DNA from: Nitrospira sp. | Lineage (GTDB): Bacteria > Nitrospirota > Nitrospiria > SBBL01 > JAADHI01 | Reading direction: 5' to 3' | DNA: 56,998 nt | NCBI GenBank assembly: GCA_027020665.1 | Contig: JALUVJ010000094.1 | Coordinates: 1 to 56,998 of the forward strand | In this document: in pieces, positions 7,522-16,785 of the stretch | Layout: every line of letters begins with the position of its first letter | Position numbering within the stretch: the first letter of the stretch is position 1 | Made by a program: the position numbers and the translations under genes | The notes under the pieces: model-generated | The model's database searches: none | Told to the model about the DNA's origin: nothing | What the model saw: only the letters and a program-made list of their open reading frames with translations

Positions 7522-9792
7522 ATGTGGCTCAAATGGCTCCCTTGGCGTTTTTTGATTCGGCAGGTCGCCGAGGCGCACGATTTTTTAGATCCCATTGCTT
7601 TGCAATCGCGTCTGCATCGTTTTGCACAGCCCTCGGAAGTTACGGAGCCGGTCGAATTGCTTCGTGCGGGTGTACTCTTTCACGCGCGCGGGCTCATCAA
7701 TACCCGCGCGATTCAGCATAATCTCGACTGGGTCTGGCCTTTTTGGGTGGAACGCCAGTTCAACCCCCTGGATGAAGCCTTTATTCCGAGGGCGTTTTCC
7801 ATCACACACGTCAATCTCACGCACCGAAACTGGACGGCCGTCGGCCTGCCTGATTTTGACGAACTGCCCATTGTCGATGCGAGAGGGCTGGTCACGCCGT
7901 TTTTAGACGGCTGGTCCCTGGATTTTTGGGTCATGACAAAAGCAGGAAAAACACTGATTCCTTCAAAATTGGAACAGATTTCTCAGAAACTTGTGTTTGA
8001 TACCGGGCTTGCCGTCGAAACCCGGGCTGCTTCCGAGGGACTTGCCTTGAGCAGCCGCGTGGAAGTCCGGCATAATGAAGACGGGCGTTTTTGCCGCATT
8101 GCACTGCGTGCGGATGCCGAAATAGACGGCGCCCTGGTCGTCACACTGCGGCCCTACAACCCGGAGGGCGTCAGTTTTATCCATGAAGCGGCGCTTTCAC
8201 AGGATCGTTCGTTCTGGCTGGTCGATGACGACCGGCAGGTTTTGTTCAGTACACCGGTCGATCATTCCCTGTTTTCAAACTACCGCCGGGGCGACGTTTT
8301 TAGCACGCTTTTTTCCGAGACAGAACAAATTGAAATGCAATGCGATGTCGGCATGCTTACCGCCGCCGCGCTTTTCGATCTAACGCCGGGTCAAACAAAA
8401 TCCGTCGAAGTCAACATCCTGCTTGAGGAAGAAAACGAATCCCGGCACAGCCATCCCGCTTTGTCTTCGGATTCTGAAAAACCCGCCTGGGATGAGGCCT
8501 TATCGGACCATTGCGCCTTGCAGATCCCGGATCAAAAGGTCCGGTTTTTATATGATGCCGCCTTGCGGTCCATGGTGCTCCATTCACCGGAAGATGTCTA
8601 TCCCGGCCCCTACACCTACAAACGCTTCTGGTTCCGGGACGCCGCTTTTATCCTGCACGCCATGCTTTGCACGGGCTTGACCGCACGTGCCGAACGGGTT
8701 TTGGATCGTTTCCCCGCCCGGCAAACCCGCGCCGGCTACTTCCATTCGCAGGACGGGGAATGGGACTCCAACGGCCAGGCGCTTTGGATCTTAAATCGCT
8801 TTTGTGAATTGACCGGCCGTCCGCCCAAAGAAAGCTGGCGCAAATCGGTAAAAAAAGCGGGGGAATGGATCATCAAAAAACGTCATCCCGATGACCTGGA
8901 TGCCTTGCACGCCGGGCTGCTGCCCGCCGGGTTCAGTGCGGAACACCTCGGCCCGAACGACCACTATTATTGGGATGATTTCTGGGGCATCGCCGGGCTC
9001 TTGGCTGCGGACGATTTATGTCAAAAATATGAAGATCCGGTTTCAGCCGAACGTTTCCGGCACGCAGCCGCACACTTTATGGCCGCAGTGGAACGCAGTC
9101 TCAAAAAAAGCAGGGCGCTTCGCAGTTGGGACGGCATTCCCGCCTCCCCCTATCGTCGGATGGACGGCGGCGCGATCGGCTCACTCGCAGTCGGCTACCC
9201 CTTACAGCTTTGGACGGCAGACGATGTCCGGCTCCGCGACACCGTTCATTTTTTGCTGGAACATTGTTTTGTAAAGAGCGGTTTTTTTCAAGACATGATT
9301 CACTCGGGCATTAATCCTTATTTAACGCTTCATGTCGCACAAGTGCTGCTGCGCGCGGAAGATGCCCGGTTTTTTGATTTGCTGCAATCGGTCGCACAAT
9401 CGGCTTCCGCTACCGGACAATGGCCGGAAGCCATCCACCCCCGGACCGGCGGCGGCTGCATGGGGGACGGCCAGCATATCTGGGCCGCCGCAGAATGGGT
9501 TTTGATGATCCGAAACTGTTTTGTACGCGAAGAAGGACAGCGCCTCATCCTGGCCTCCGGCATTTCCGAAGAGTGGCTTAAAACAGAAAAGCCTCTTTCC
9601 TTCGGCCCCGCACCGACCCCCTTTGGTGATCTTTTTATCAGGATCAAGGCGGCAAATGGAACAGTGCGGGTGCAATGGCAAGGGGACTGGCGGAAAGATC
9701 CGCCGCGCATTGAAGTGCGACTGCCGGGCCGTGAACCGGTTTATCCTGAAAACGACACCGCAGAAGTTGTCGTCACCAAAATCGGCGATTGA
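7522..9792 (+). CDS. (alpha/alpha)6 glycosidase-like protein
   Basis: A 756-residue protein without a signal peptide, so probably cytosolic. The N-terminal half (to about residue 320) looks like a beta-rich domain. The C-terminal half looks like the six-hairpin toroid of GH15/GH63/debranching-type enzymes: PYTYKRFWFRDAAFILHAML near residues 365-384, EWDSNGQALWILNRF near 413-427 and HYYWDDFWGIAGLLAADD near 481-498. The substrate cannot be told; an alpha-glucan or a heteroglycan is possible. A good SD (AGAGGAGA) precedes the ATG. Its TGA lies inside a copy of the dispersed palindrome (9776-9799), so the last residues (KIGD) come from that repeat. A GT4 gene follows 82 bp later. Confidence 0.6.
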   Translation: MWLKWLPWRFLIRQVAEAHDFLDPIALQSRLHRFAQPSEVTEPVELLRAGVLFHARGLINTRAIQHNLDWVWPFWVERQFNPLDEAFIPRAFSITHVNLTHRNWTAVGLPDFDELPIVDARGLVTPFLDGWSLDFWVMTKAGKTLIPSKLEQISQKLVFDTGLAVETRAASEGLALSSRVEVRHNEDGRFCRIALRADAEIDGALVVTLRPYNPEGVSFIHEAALSQDRSFWLVDDDRQVLFSTPVDHSLFSNYRRGDVFSTLFSETEQIEMQCDVGMLTAAALFDLTPGQTKSVEVNILLEEENESRHSHPALSSDSEKPAWDEALSDHCALQIPDQKVRFLYDAALRSMVLHSPEDVYPGPYTYKRFWFRDAAFILHAMLCTGLTARAERVLDRFPARQTRAGYFHSQDGEWDSNGQALWILNRFCELTGRPPKESWRKSVKKAGEWIIKKRHPDDLDALHAGLLPAGFSAEHLGPNDHYYWDDFWGIAGLLAADDLCQKYEDPVSAERFRHAAAHFMAAVERSLKKSRALRSWDGIPASPYRRMDGGAIGSLAVGYPLQLWTADDVRLRDTVHFLLEHCFVKSGFFQDMIHSGINPYLTLHVAQVLLRAEDARFFDLLQSVAQSASATGQWPEAIHPRTGGGCMGDGQHIWAAAEWVLMIRNCFVREEGQRLILASGISEEWLKTEKPLSFGPAPTPFGDLFIRIKAANGTVRVQWQGDWRKDPPRIEVRLPGREPVYPENDTAEVVVTKIGD

Positions 9793-9799
9793 TTTTGGG
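9776..9799 (+). repeat. Dispersed GCGAT-centred palindrome, copy 4 (provides a stop codon)
   Basis: CCAAAATCG, GCGAT, TGATTTTGGG: a well-preserved copy. The TGA at 9790-9792 inside it ends the preceding coding sequence. Confidence 0.8.
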
Positions 9800-9816
9800 T
9801 CGTCACAAGCCCTTGA

Positions 9817-9851
9817 TTTCACTTCCCCCTTTTTCAAAGGGGGAAGTGAAA
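9817..9851. repeat. Perfect 16-bp-stem hairpin
   Basis: Arm TTTCACTTCCCCCTTT (9817-9832), loop TTC, exact inverted copy at 9836-9851. No T-run follows, so it is not a typical intrinsic terminator. C5T3/A3G5 hairpins of this kind recur in many bacterial genomes as intergenic repeats; from memory only, not checked here. Confidence 0.75.
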
Positions 9852-9874
9852 AATAAAGTGGAGATTAAAAAAAC

Positions 9875-11164
9875 ATGAATATTCTCACGATGAGCAATAC
9901 CTTCACGCCCCATGTCGGCGGCGTCGCCCGCTCGCTTGAGCGGTTTTGCGCCGAATTCAGAGCATTGGGGCACCGTGATCTTGTGGTCGCCCCCACCTTT
10001 GAAGACATGCCGGAGCATGAAGTCGATGTCGTGCGCATCCCGGCCATTCAGCATTTTAACGGCAGTGATTTTTCCGTGCGTCTGCCCATTCCCGCGCTAC
10101 TTTTCCCACAGCTTGAAAAATTCAAGCCGGATATCGTTCACGCACATCATCCCTTTCTTTTGGGCGATACCGCGCTGCGCATCGCGGCCCTGCATCAAAT
10201 CCCCCATGTCTTCACGCACCACACGCTTTATGAACAATACACCCACTACGTGCCGGGAGATTCCGAGGCCTTAAAACGCTTTGTCATTGAATTGTCAACA
10301 GGTTACGCCAACCTCTGCGACGGCGTGATCGCGCCCAGCGAAAGCATCGCGGCCCTGCTCCAAAAAAGAGGCGTCACCACGCCTGTCACGGTTATTCCGA
10401 CCGGTGTCGGGCACGCATGGTTCGTCCCGCAAGATGGCATGGCCCTAAGAGAAAACCTGGGCATTCCGAAAGAGGCCTTTCTGCTCGGACACGTGGGTCG
10501 GCTTGCGCCGGAAAAAAACCTCGGTTTTCTGACGGATGCCGTCATTCATTTCATCCAACAACACAAAACGGCACATTTTCTGGTGGCGGGCACGGGGCCG
10601 TCCGAGTCCGCCATGCGGGATCGTTTTGAAAAAACAGGGCTGGCCGACCGCTATCATCAGATCGGTCAGGTGGCCCTGGAGACCCTGGTTAGGGCCTACA
10701 ACGCGATGGATGTTTTTGTGTTTGCTTCACAAAGCGAGACACAGGGCATGGTTTTGACCGAGGCGATGGCGGCGGGCAGCCCTGTCGTCGCCGTGGATGC
10801 CTCCGGTGTGCGCGAAGTCGTCGAAGACGGCGTGAACGGACGCCTGCTTTCCGAAGAAGCCGTGGAACCCTTTTCATCTGCCATTACCTGGCTCTTCGGG
10901 CTTTCGCCTGCCAAGCGGCGCGCACTTCAAGCCGCCGCGCGGGAAACGGCGGATCGATTCTCAATTACCCGCTCAACAGATCGTGTGTTGAAACTTTATG
11001 CCGACCTCATTGCACAGGTACAGGTCAAACAGGAAATCGAAGGCAGCCATTGGCTCTCAATCTTGCCCTTGATTGAAACGGAATGGGATCTCTGGGTCAA
11101 CCGCGCGCATGCCCTGCAAAGTGCACTTCACGAAGAAAAAGGCAACAGGACGCAGGAAGCATGA
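9875..11164 (+). CDS. GT4-family glycosyltransferase
   Basis: A 429-residue GT-B glycosyltransferase. The N-terminal Rossmann domain has the acceptor-side glycine loop TFTPHVGGVARSLERF and DIVHAHHPFLLGD; the C-terminal domain has GHVGRLAPEKN and the nucleotide-sugar site SQSETQGMVLTEAMAAGSPVVA with the EX7E pattern. Similar GT4 proteins glycosylate lipids such as diacylglycerol or phosphatidylinositol, or extend glycans. The next gene starts inside its stop (ATGA, 11161-11164), which ties it to a phosphodiesterase-type enzyme and makes a lipid or phosphoglycan substrate plausible. The donor and acceptor are not readable. Confidence 0.85.
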   Translation: MNILTMSNTFTPHVGGVARSLERFCAEFRALGHRDLVVAPTFEDMPEHEVDVVRIPAIQHFNGSDFSVRLPIPALLFPQLEKFKPDIVHAHHPFLLGDTALRIAALHQIPHVFTHHTLYEQYTHYVPGDSEALKRFVIELSTGYANLCDGVIAPSESIAALLQKRGVTTPVTVIPTGVGHAWFVPQDGMALRENLGIPKEAFLLGHVGRLAPEKNLGFLTDAVIHFIQQHKTAHFLVAGTGPSESAMRDRFEKTGLADRYHQIGQVALETLVRAYNAMDVFVFASQSETQGMVLTEAMAAGSPVVAVDASGVREVVEDGVNGRLLSEEAVEPFSSAITWLFGLSPAKRRALQAAARETADRFSITRSTDRVLKLYADLIAQVQVKQEIEGSHWLSILPLIETEWDLWVNRAHALQSALHEEKGNRTQEA

Positions 11165-13536
11165 TCGGGCGAATTGAGCAATTTTTCTTAAAATTACGCC
11201 GCGCGATCAGCCGAAGCGAATGGAACGTCCGTCTGCTGAAGCTGCCCAAAGCCAAAGGCACCGAAGCCGAGGCGGGCCTTGTCCTGATTCAAATTGACGG
11301 TCTTGCCCGCCCTCAGATTGAACAGGCCCTCAAAAACCGTCACATGCCTTTTCTTAAAAAACTGATTCAAAAAGAAGACTATACCTTGCACACCCTTTAC
11401 AGCGGTCTTCCCAGCAATACGCCCGCATTTCAGGGTGAATTATTTTACGGCGTGCGCGCTTGTGTGCCTGCCTTCAGTTACCTGAATCGCCGGACCGGCA
11501 AGATTTTTCGGATGTATGATCCGGAAGTCGCCGCGACCCTTCAGGTAAAATTGAGTCAAGAAGGCGAAGGACTGCTGCAAAACGGAAGTGCGTATTCCAA
11601 TATTTTTTCAGGCGGCGCAAAAGAAAGCATCTTTTGCGCCGCAACGCTTGACTGGCGGAAAATCCTGCGTGGAAGCAGAGTCTTTTCCCTGGTGATTTTT
11701 ATCTTCTCCAATGCCTGGAGTTTTGTCCGTGTCGGCGGTTTACTGATACTGGAATTTGTCTTGGCCCTCATCGATTTTGTTCGCGGACTCATTGAAGGCA
11801 AAAACCTTTGGAAAGAGTTGCGATTTATCCCGGCCCGCGTGGCAGTTTCCATCCTGCTAAGAGAACTCGTGACCATGAATGCCATGCTGGATACGGCCCG
11901 CGGCCTTCCTGTGGTTCAACTGAACTTTCTCGGATACGATGAACAGGCCCATCGCCGCGGACCTTCGTCCGCTTTTGCACACTGGACCCTAAAAGGCATT
12001 GATGATGCGATCAAGCGGATTTGGAAGTCGGCAAAACGATCCGGGCGGCGGGACTATGAGGTCTGGATTTATTCGGATCATGGTCAGGAAACCTCCATCC
12101 CCTATAAAGTAGCGCACGGCCGGTCAATCGAAGAGGCTGTTTCCGAAATTTTTGATCCCCCGCATCACAAAACAGAAGATCAAAAAGGGGGCCACCCGCA
12201 TCGCGCACAATGGCTGGGGCTGCCGATTGATCGGTGGTGTTCCTGCGAATCGCAGCCCGCAAAGCCCCCGCTTCCGGCGGAAACAGTGGTCGCGGCCATG
12301 GGGCCGGTGGGACATATATATCCGGGCAGTGCCTCAGCTTGCGAAGACCGCTTTGCAAAAGCCAAAATGATTTTTGAAAAAACGAAAACCCCCATGGTAG
12401 CCCTTACCGCGCCGGACGGCCTTGTCCACATGATTACGGAAGAAGGGACCTTTCAGCTTCCGGAGGAGGCCGAAGCCGTTTTGGGTCGGGATCATCCTCA
12501 TATGAAACAAGTGGCCCAAGACATTGTCAATCTTTGCAAACATCCCGACAGCGGAGACTATGTGCTTTTTGGCTGGTCAAAAAAAGGCGTCTCGCTCAGC
12601 TTTGCCGGAGAAAACGGTGCCCATGCCGGGCCGGGCCCTGCTGAAACCAGTGCTTTTGCCTTGTTACCCGCCACGGCTCCCCTTCGCGTGCCTTCACAAC
12701 GTTCTCTGCGGGCGCTGGATTTGAGAGAAGACGTGCGCCAATTTTTAGGCCGGGCGCCCGCCGCATTTCCCGGCCGTCGCCGAAAGCAAAGCCGAAAACA
12801 AAAAACACTGCGCATTATGACCTACAACGTGCACAGTTGCATCGGCATGGACGGCAAACTCTCCCCCGAACGCATTGCCCGCGTGATCGCGCAGTATGAT
12901 CCGGACATCGTCGCCCTGCAGGAATTGGATGTGGGGCGCCGCCGCACGGATGCCACCGATCAGGCGGAAGCCATTGCGCGCACGCTGGAGATGGGCTTTC
13001 ACTTTCACCCCGCCATGCAGCTTGAAGAGGAAAAATACGGCGACGCCGTGCTCAGTCACCATCCCATCCGCCTGATCCGCTCGGCGCAACTGCCGCGCCT
13101 GTCGGGACGGCCTTTTCTCGAACCCCGGGGCGCGCTCTGGGTGGGGATTGAAGTGGAGGGGGTCGAATATCAACTCATCAACACGCATTTGGGCTTATCC
13201 CGGCAGGAACGCCTGCTTCAGTGCGAAGCCTTGCTTGGGCCGGGTTGGCTGGGACATGCCGATTGTCAGGCCCCCATCATTTTTTGCGGCGATTTCAATG
13301 CCGGGCCGAAATCCGGCGTGTGCAAACTCTTCGGCACCGTGCTGCATGACGCGCAGGATGTCCTGCTGAACCACCGCCCGCAAAGCACCTGGTTCGGCCG
13401 TTATCCCATCAATCGCATTGACCACATTTTTGTCGATCAAAGCATCGCGGTTCACGCCGTTGAAGTGCCTCGAACCGTGCTGACCCGAAAGGCCTCGGAT
13501 CACCTGCCGCTCATTGTTGATGTGTCTTTGCAGTAA
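11161..13536 (+). CDS. Alkaline-phosphatase-superfamily phosphodiesterase fused to EEP hydrolase
   Basis: A 791-residue two-enzyme fusion, started at the ATG overlapping the GT4 stop. Residues about 38-530 form an alkaline-phosphatase/NPP-like phosphodiesterase: metal Asp in LIQIDG, nucleophile Thr in PSNTPAFQ, YDEQAHRRGP, IYSDHGQE and a late metal His in ENGAHAGPGPAE. A hydrophobic pair at about 174-212 within this domain suggests membrane insertion. Residues about 550-790 are an endonuclease/exonuclease/phosphatase domain: MTYNVHS, VALQELD, THLGLS, CGDFNAG and SDHLP, all key residues present. EEP members cleave phosphodiesters or phosphomonoesters in nucleic acids, inositol phosphates or lipids. 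The cluster suggests lipid or glycan turnover, but this is inference. Confidence 0.8.
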   Translation: MIGRIEQFFLKLRRAISRSEWNVRLLKLPKAKGTEAEAGLVLIQIDGLARPQIEQALKNRHMPFLKKLIQKEDYTLHTLYSGLPSNTPAFQGELFYGVRACVPAFSYLNRRTGKIFRMYDPEVAATLQVKLSQEGEGLLQNGSAYSNIFSGGAKESIFCAATLDWRKILRGSRVFSLVIFIFSNAWSFVRVGGLLILEFVLALIDFVRGLIEGKNLWKELRFIPARVAVSILLRELVTMNAMLDTARGLPVVQLNFLGYDEQAHRRGPSSAFAHWTLKGIDDAIKRIWKSAKRSGRRDYEVWIYSDHGQETSIPYKVAHGRSIEEAVSEIFDPPHHKTEDQKGGHPHRAQWLGLPIDRWCSCESQPAKPPLPAETVVAAMGPVGHIYPGSASACEDRFAKAKMIFEKTKTPMVALTAPDGLVHMITEEGTFQLPEEAEAVLGRDHPHMKQVAQDIVNLCKHPDSGDYVLFGWSKKGVSLSFAGENGAHAGPGPAETSAFALLPATAPLRVPSQRSLRALDLREDVRQFLGRAPAAFPGRRRKQSRKQKTLRIMTYNVHSCIGMDGKLSPERIARVIAQYDPDIVALQELDVGRRRTDATDQAEAIARTLEMGFHFHPAMQLEEEKYGDAVLSHHPIRLIRSAQLPRLSGRPFLEPRGALWVGIEVEGVEYQLINTHLGLSRQERLLQCEALLGPGWLGHADCQAPIIFCGDFNAGPKSGVCKLFGTVLHDAQDVLLNHRPQSTWFGRYPINRIDHIFVDQSIAVHAVEVPRTVLTRKASDHLPLIVDVSLQ

Positions 13537-13542
13537 TGTCGG

Positions 13543-15390
13543 CTACGCTTTTCCTTGCAAACACTTGATTCTTTCACCCATCGGCGGCACCGCTTCCGGA
13601 TCAATGTGAACGTCAAGCAGGGTCGGCCCCCGGCGGGTGCATATTTTTTCAAAATCAAGCCGATCCCACGCTTCCCAGGAGGTGATCGTGTGAGCCGCTG
13701 CGCCCATGGCCCGCGCCATCGCGGCAAAATCGACGGGAGGCAAAATGTATCCGATGGGCTCCGCCCCGCTCATGCGCTGACCGTGTTTGACCATGCCGAG
13801 TGCGCCGTCATTCAAAATCACAAAGGTGATCGGCAGGGCTTCGCTGACAGCCACCGTCAACTCCTGGCCGCTCATCAAAAAACTGCCGTCCCCGGTGATA
13901 CAAACCACGGCTTTGCCGGGTGCCCCCAGCGCCACACCCGCTGCGGCCCCGATGCCCCATGCCATTGCTCCGTAGCCCATCCCGATGTGATACCGGCCTT
14001 CTTTTTTGATATCGAGGTGATGAATGGACCACGCCCAGGCGTTCCCCGCGTCTGCGAGAAAACGCGTCTCGGACGGGAAACGCTGCGCCAGTTCCCGCAT
14101 CAGACCTTGCGGGTTAAGTGCACCGGCCTCGGCATCACCCCTCTCAATACGCGGCGTCCTCGGTTTTGAAGACCGTTTGCCGTCTGATCCCTTCCGAGTC
14201 CGGCCTTGGAGAAAAACTTCATTGTGCTCTTTCAGCAACAAGTTCCCCTTAGCATGATCGCCCCCGCTTTTTCGCAAAGAAAATAAGAGTCGGCGAAAGA
14301 GGGCGTCCAGATTCCCCAAAACATGCAGGCGCGCTGTTGGAGAACGCAAAAAAGCTTCCGGGTTTTCGTCCACATGCACCATTTTTTCATTAAAAAGCCG
14401 CTGATCCCACCTATTTGTTGTTATTTCGTCGAGGCGTGTTCCCACGGCAAGAATGAGATCCACTTCCGGATCAAAGAGGGTCTCGCTTGCACCGGCATGG
14501 CCTGCAAAACCGAAAATACCCCGATAACGCGGATGCCGGGTATCGATACTCCCTTTGCCGGCGGAGGTCGTTATAACGGGCATGTCGAAACAATCGGATA
14601 AAGCCAAAATCGGTGCGATGGCATCTCGGCAGCCCTCTCCCACAAGCAGGACCGCGCGACGTGAACACACGAGCATCTGCAAAAGTGCCTGTAGCTGCGT
14701 TTCATCAAAGGCCTTCCCGGCACGCAGCTGCGGGACGGGGAAGGCCTGCGCTCTGTTTTCGGGCAGAGGCATCTTCATCAAGTCCGCCGGCAGACTCAAA
14801 TGAACCGGCCCGCGCGGGTGCTGAAACGCGCGCACGACGGCTTGATAAAGTTTATGCCGTACCTGTTCCGGATGAGAAACAAGGCTGTTATAGCGTGTGC
14901 AGTGTTGAAACATGCCCACCGTATCAATGGCATCACCCGAAGACTCTTGCAAAGCCAAACGGCCAAAACCCGGCAAAGCCGTCTGCGCGGTCAATACCAA
15001 CACCGGGATTTGCTCGGTATACGCAGAGCAAATCCCGGTAATCAGGTTGGTCGCCCCCGGCCCTGTTGTCGCGCAACAAACGCCGAGCTTGCCTGTTTCG
15101 CGTGCGTACCCTTCTGCCATAAAGGCCGCACCGGCCTCATGGCGGGCCACGATAAGACGCGGTCCGTCTCCGCCCGATTGAGACAGGTGACGGGCGATCG
15201 CACTCAAAAAAGGCTCGATGGCGCCTCCCGGCACGCCGAAAATAGAGTCAACCTTGAGACGCGCAAGAAAATCAACAAGGCCGTCGGCATAATTCAAATG
15301 AAGGTCGGATCGCGCTTTTGACTCAAGCGAGACCGCCGTCACTTCCTTTTGTATTAGGTCTAAATGAATGGGCTGCGATATCATTTTCAT
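13543..15390 (-). CDS. Acetolactate synthase-like ThDP-dependent enzyme
   Basis: A 615-residue ThDP enzyme with the three-domain layout of the acetohydroxyacid synthase family. The catalytic Glu region is ARHEAGAAFMAEGYAR, followed by CATTGPGATNLITGI; the C-terminal ThDP/Mg motif is GDGSFLMSGQ ending with ILNDGALGMVKHGQ. No regulatory subunit gene (ilvN) is adjacent, so it may be a catabolic acetolactate synthase or another carboligase rather than the biosynthetic enzyme. It converges on the phosphodiesterase gene with 6 bp between stops and diverges from hydB. An in-frame ATG at 15384 has better SD spacing (GAGGAG) and is an equally good start. Confidence 0.8.
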   Translation of the reverse strand: MKMISQPIHLDLIQKEVTAVSLESKARSDLHLNYADGLVDFLARLKVDSIFGVPGGAIEPFLSAIARHLSQSGGDGPRLIVARHEAGAAFMAEGYARETGKLGVCCATTGPGATNLITGICSAYTEQIPVLVLTAQTALPGFGRLALQESSGDAIDTVGMFQHCTRYNSLVSHPEQVRHKLYQAVVRAFQHPRGPVHLSLPADLMKMPLPENRAQAFPVPQLRAGKAFDETQLQALLQMLVCSRRAVLLVGEGCRDAIAPILALSDCFDMPVITTSAGKGSIDTRHPRYRGIFGFAGHAGASETLFDPEVDLILAVGTRLDEITTNRWDQRLFNEKMVHVDENPEAFLRSPTARLHVLGNLDALFRRLLFSLRKSGGDHAKGNLLLKEHNEVFLQGRTRKGSDGKRSSKPRTPRIERGDAEAGALNPQGLMRELAQRFPSETRFLADAGNAWAWSIHHLDIKKEGRYHIGMGYGAMAWGIGAAAGVALGAPGKAVVCITGDGSFLMSGQELTVAVSEALPITFVILNDGALGMVKHGQRMSGAEPIGYILPPVDFAAMARAMGAAAHTITSWEAWDRLDFEKICTRRGPTLLDVHIDPEAVPPMGERIKCLQGKA

Positions 15391-15519
15391 TGCTCCTCAA
15401 AAACAGCCGAACATATTTGAAGAAGTGCTGATTCAATCCGGGGTTGATTTTTCGAGAGACAGCATTTTTAACGTCAAGGCGCAAATTGCAGGGAATCGCC
15501 CGCTAAAATAATTCATGAC

Positions 15520-15550
15520 TTGATCAGAGCTTGCATAAAGTGCTTATATT
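15520..15550 (+). promoter_or_regulatory. Possible promoter of the hydrogenase operon
   Basis: In the 288-bp divergent gap between the ThDP enzyme and hydB, TTGATC (15520-15525) is followed after 18 bp by TTATAT (15544-15549), a fair sigma70-type pair about 130 bp before the hydB ATG. It is not supported by any conserved operator that I can recognise. Confidence 0.35.
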
Positions 15551-15678
15551 CAATGTAGCAGACAAAATGCCAAAACAGGCTATCTTCATCTTCCAAAAAA
15601 AGACGGCTTGAAAAAGAAGAAACAATATGGAAAACAAACACGCCGTGCGCAGCCCTGTTTTTATCTGAGGAAACATTG

Positions 15679-16785
15679 ATGCATACGATTGCGTCTAATA
15701 AACTCGCACAACTTTTCATCCTGCTGAAAAAGCAAGGGTATGCCGTTATCGCACCCGCGCTTCGTGATGCGGCCATCATTTATGACGAAGTGGAAACACC
15801 CTCGGATCTTCCTGTGGGATGGACAGACGCGCAATCGCCCGGAAGTTACCGTCTCAAAAAAAGGGAAGATGATGCCTATTTCGGCTATGCCGTCGGCCCG
15901 CATTCGTGGAAAAAAGTCGTGCTGCCGCCCCGCATGAAATTATGGGCGGCCCGGCGCGAGGAAAAGGGTTTCACCATTTCGGATACGACAGAAGCACCGC
16001 GCAAACTTGCGTTAATCGGCGTGCGGGCCTGCGAACTGTATGCGATGGCCATTCAAGACACGGTTTTTATTAAAGGAGATTACGTTGATCCTTTTTATAA
16101 GGCACAGCGTGAAAAGCTGTTTATCGTGGCTGTGAATTGTGCGCAGGCAGCGGAAACCTGTTTCTGCGTCTCCATGAAAACCGGGCCGAAAGCAGAGACA
16201 GCTTACGACCTTGCGCTCACAGAAGTCATTGAAAATAAGCGGCATTATTTTGTCGCAGAAGCAGGATCACGCCGGGGCGCAGCCGTTTTGGCCGCCCTTT
16301 CCACCGCAATCGCGCGCCCTGCTGAAAAAACGGCGGCCCGGCAGGTCATTCGAAAAACCGCGGCAAGCATCAAACGCACACTCGACACGGATGGCCTCAA
16401 AACCCTGCTCTATGAAAACCTGGCGCATCCCCGCTGGAATGACGTGGCGGAACGCTGTTTGACCTGTGGCAATTGCACGATGGTCTGCCCCACCTGTTTT
16501 TGCACGACGGTCGAAGAAATCACGGATCTCACTGGAGATCATTCGGAGCACTGGCGGCGCTGGGATTCCTGTTTCACGATGGATTTTTCCTTCATCCACG
16601 GCGAAGGCAGTGTGCGCAGCTCCAATAAAAGCCGGTATCGCCAGTGGATGACACACAAACTTGCAAGCTGGCACGATCAGTTCGGCAGCTCCGGTTGTGT
16701 GGGCTGTGGCCGCTGCATCACCTGGTGTCCGCCGGGCATCGACATTACCGAAGAAGTCAAGGCCATCCGGAAGAACCCCGCATGA
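15679..16785 (+). CDS. hydB: Group 3b-type [NiFe] hydrogenase, Fe-S beta subunit
   Basis: A 368-residue protein matching the beta subunit of sulfhydrogenase-type, NAD(P)-linked bidirectional [NiFe] hydrogenases. Two ferredoxin-like Fe-S cluster motifs are visible near the C-terminus: CLTCGNCTMVCPTCFC at about residues 258-273 and CVGCGRCITWCPPG at about 339-352. It should relay electrons between the small subunit and the flavin subunit in the cytosol. The ATG at 15679 follows GAGGAAACATTG; a TTG lies directly before it. The stop overlaps the ATG of hydG (ATGA), so the subunits are translated together. Confidence 0.9.
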   Translation: MHTIASNKLAQLFILLKKQGYAVIAPALRDAAIIYDEVETPSDLPVGWTDAQSPGSYRLKKREDDAYFGYAVGPHSWKKVVLPPRMKLWAARREEKGFTISDTTEAPRKLALIGVRACELYAMAIQDTVFIKGDYVDPFYKAQREKLFIVAVNCAQAAETCFCVSMKTGPKAETAYDLALTEVIENKRHYFVAEAGSRRGAAVLAALSTAIARPAEKTAARQVIRKTAASIKRTLDTDGLKTLLYENLAHPRWNDVAERCLTCGNCTMVCPTCFCTTVEEITDLTGDHSEHWRRWDSCFTMDFSFIHGEGSVRSSNKSRYRQWMTHKLASWHDQFGSSGCVGCGRCITWCPPGIDITEEVKAIRKNPA

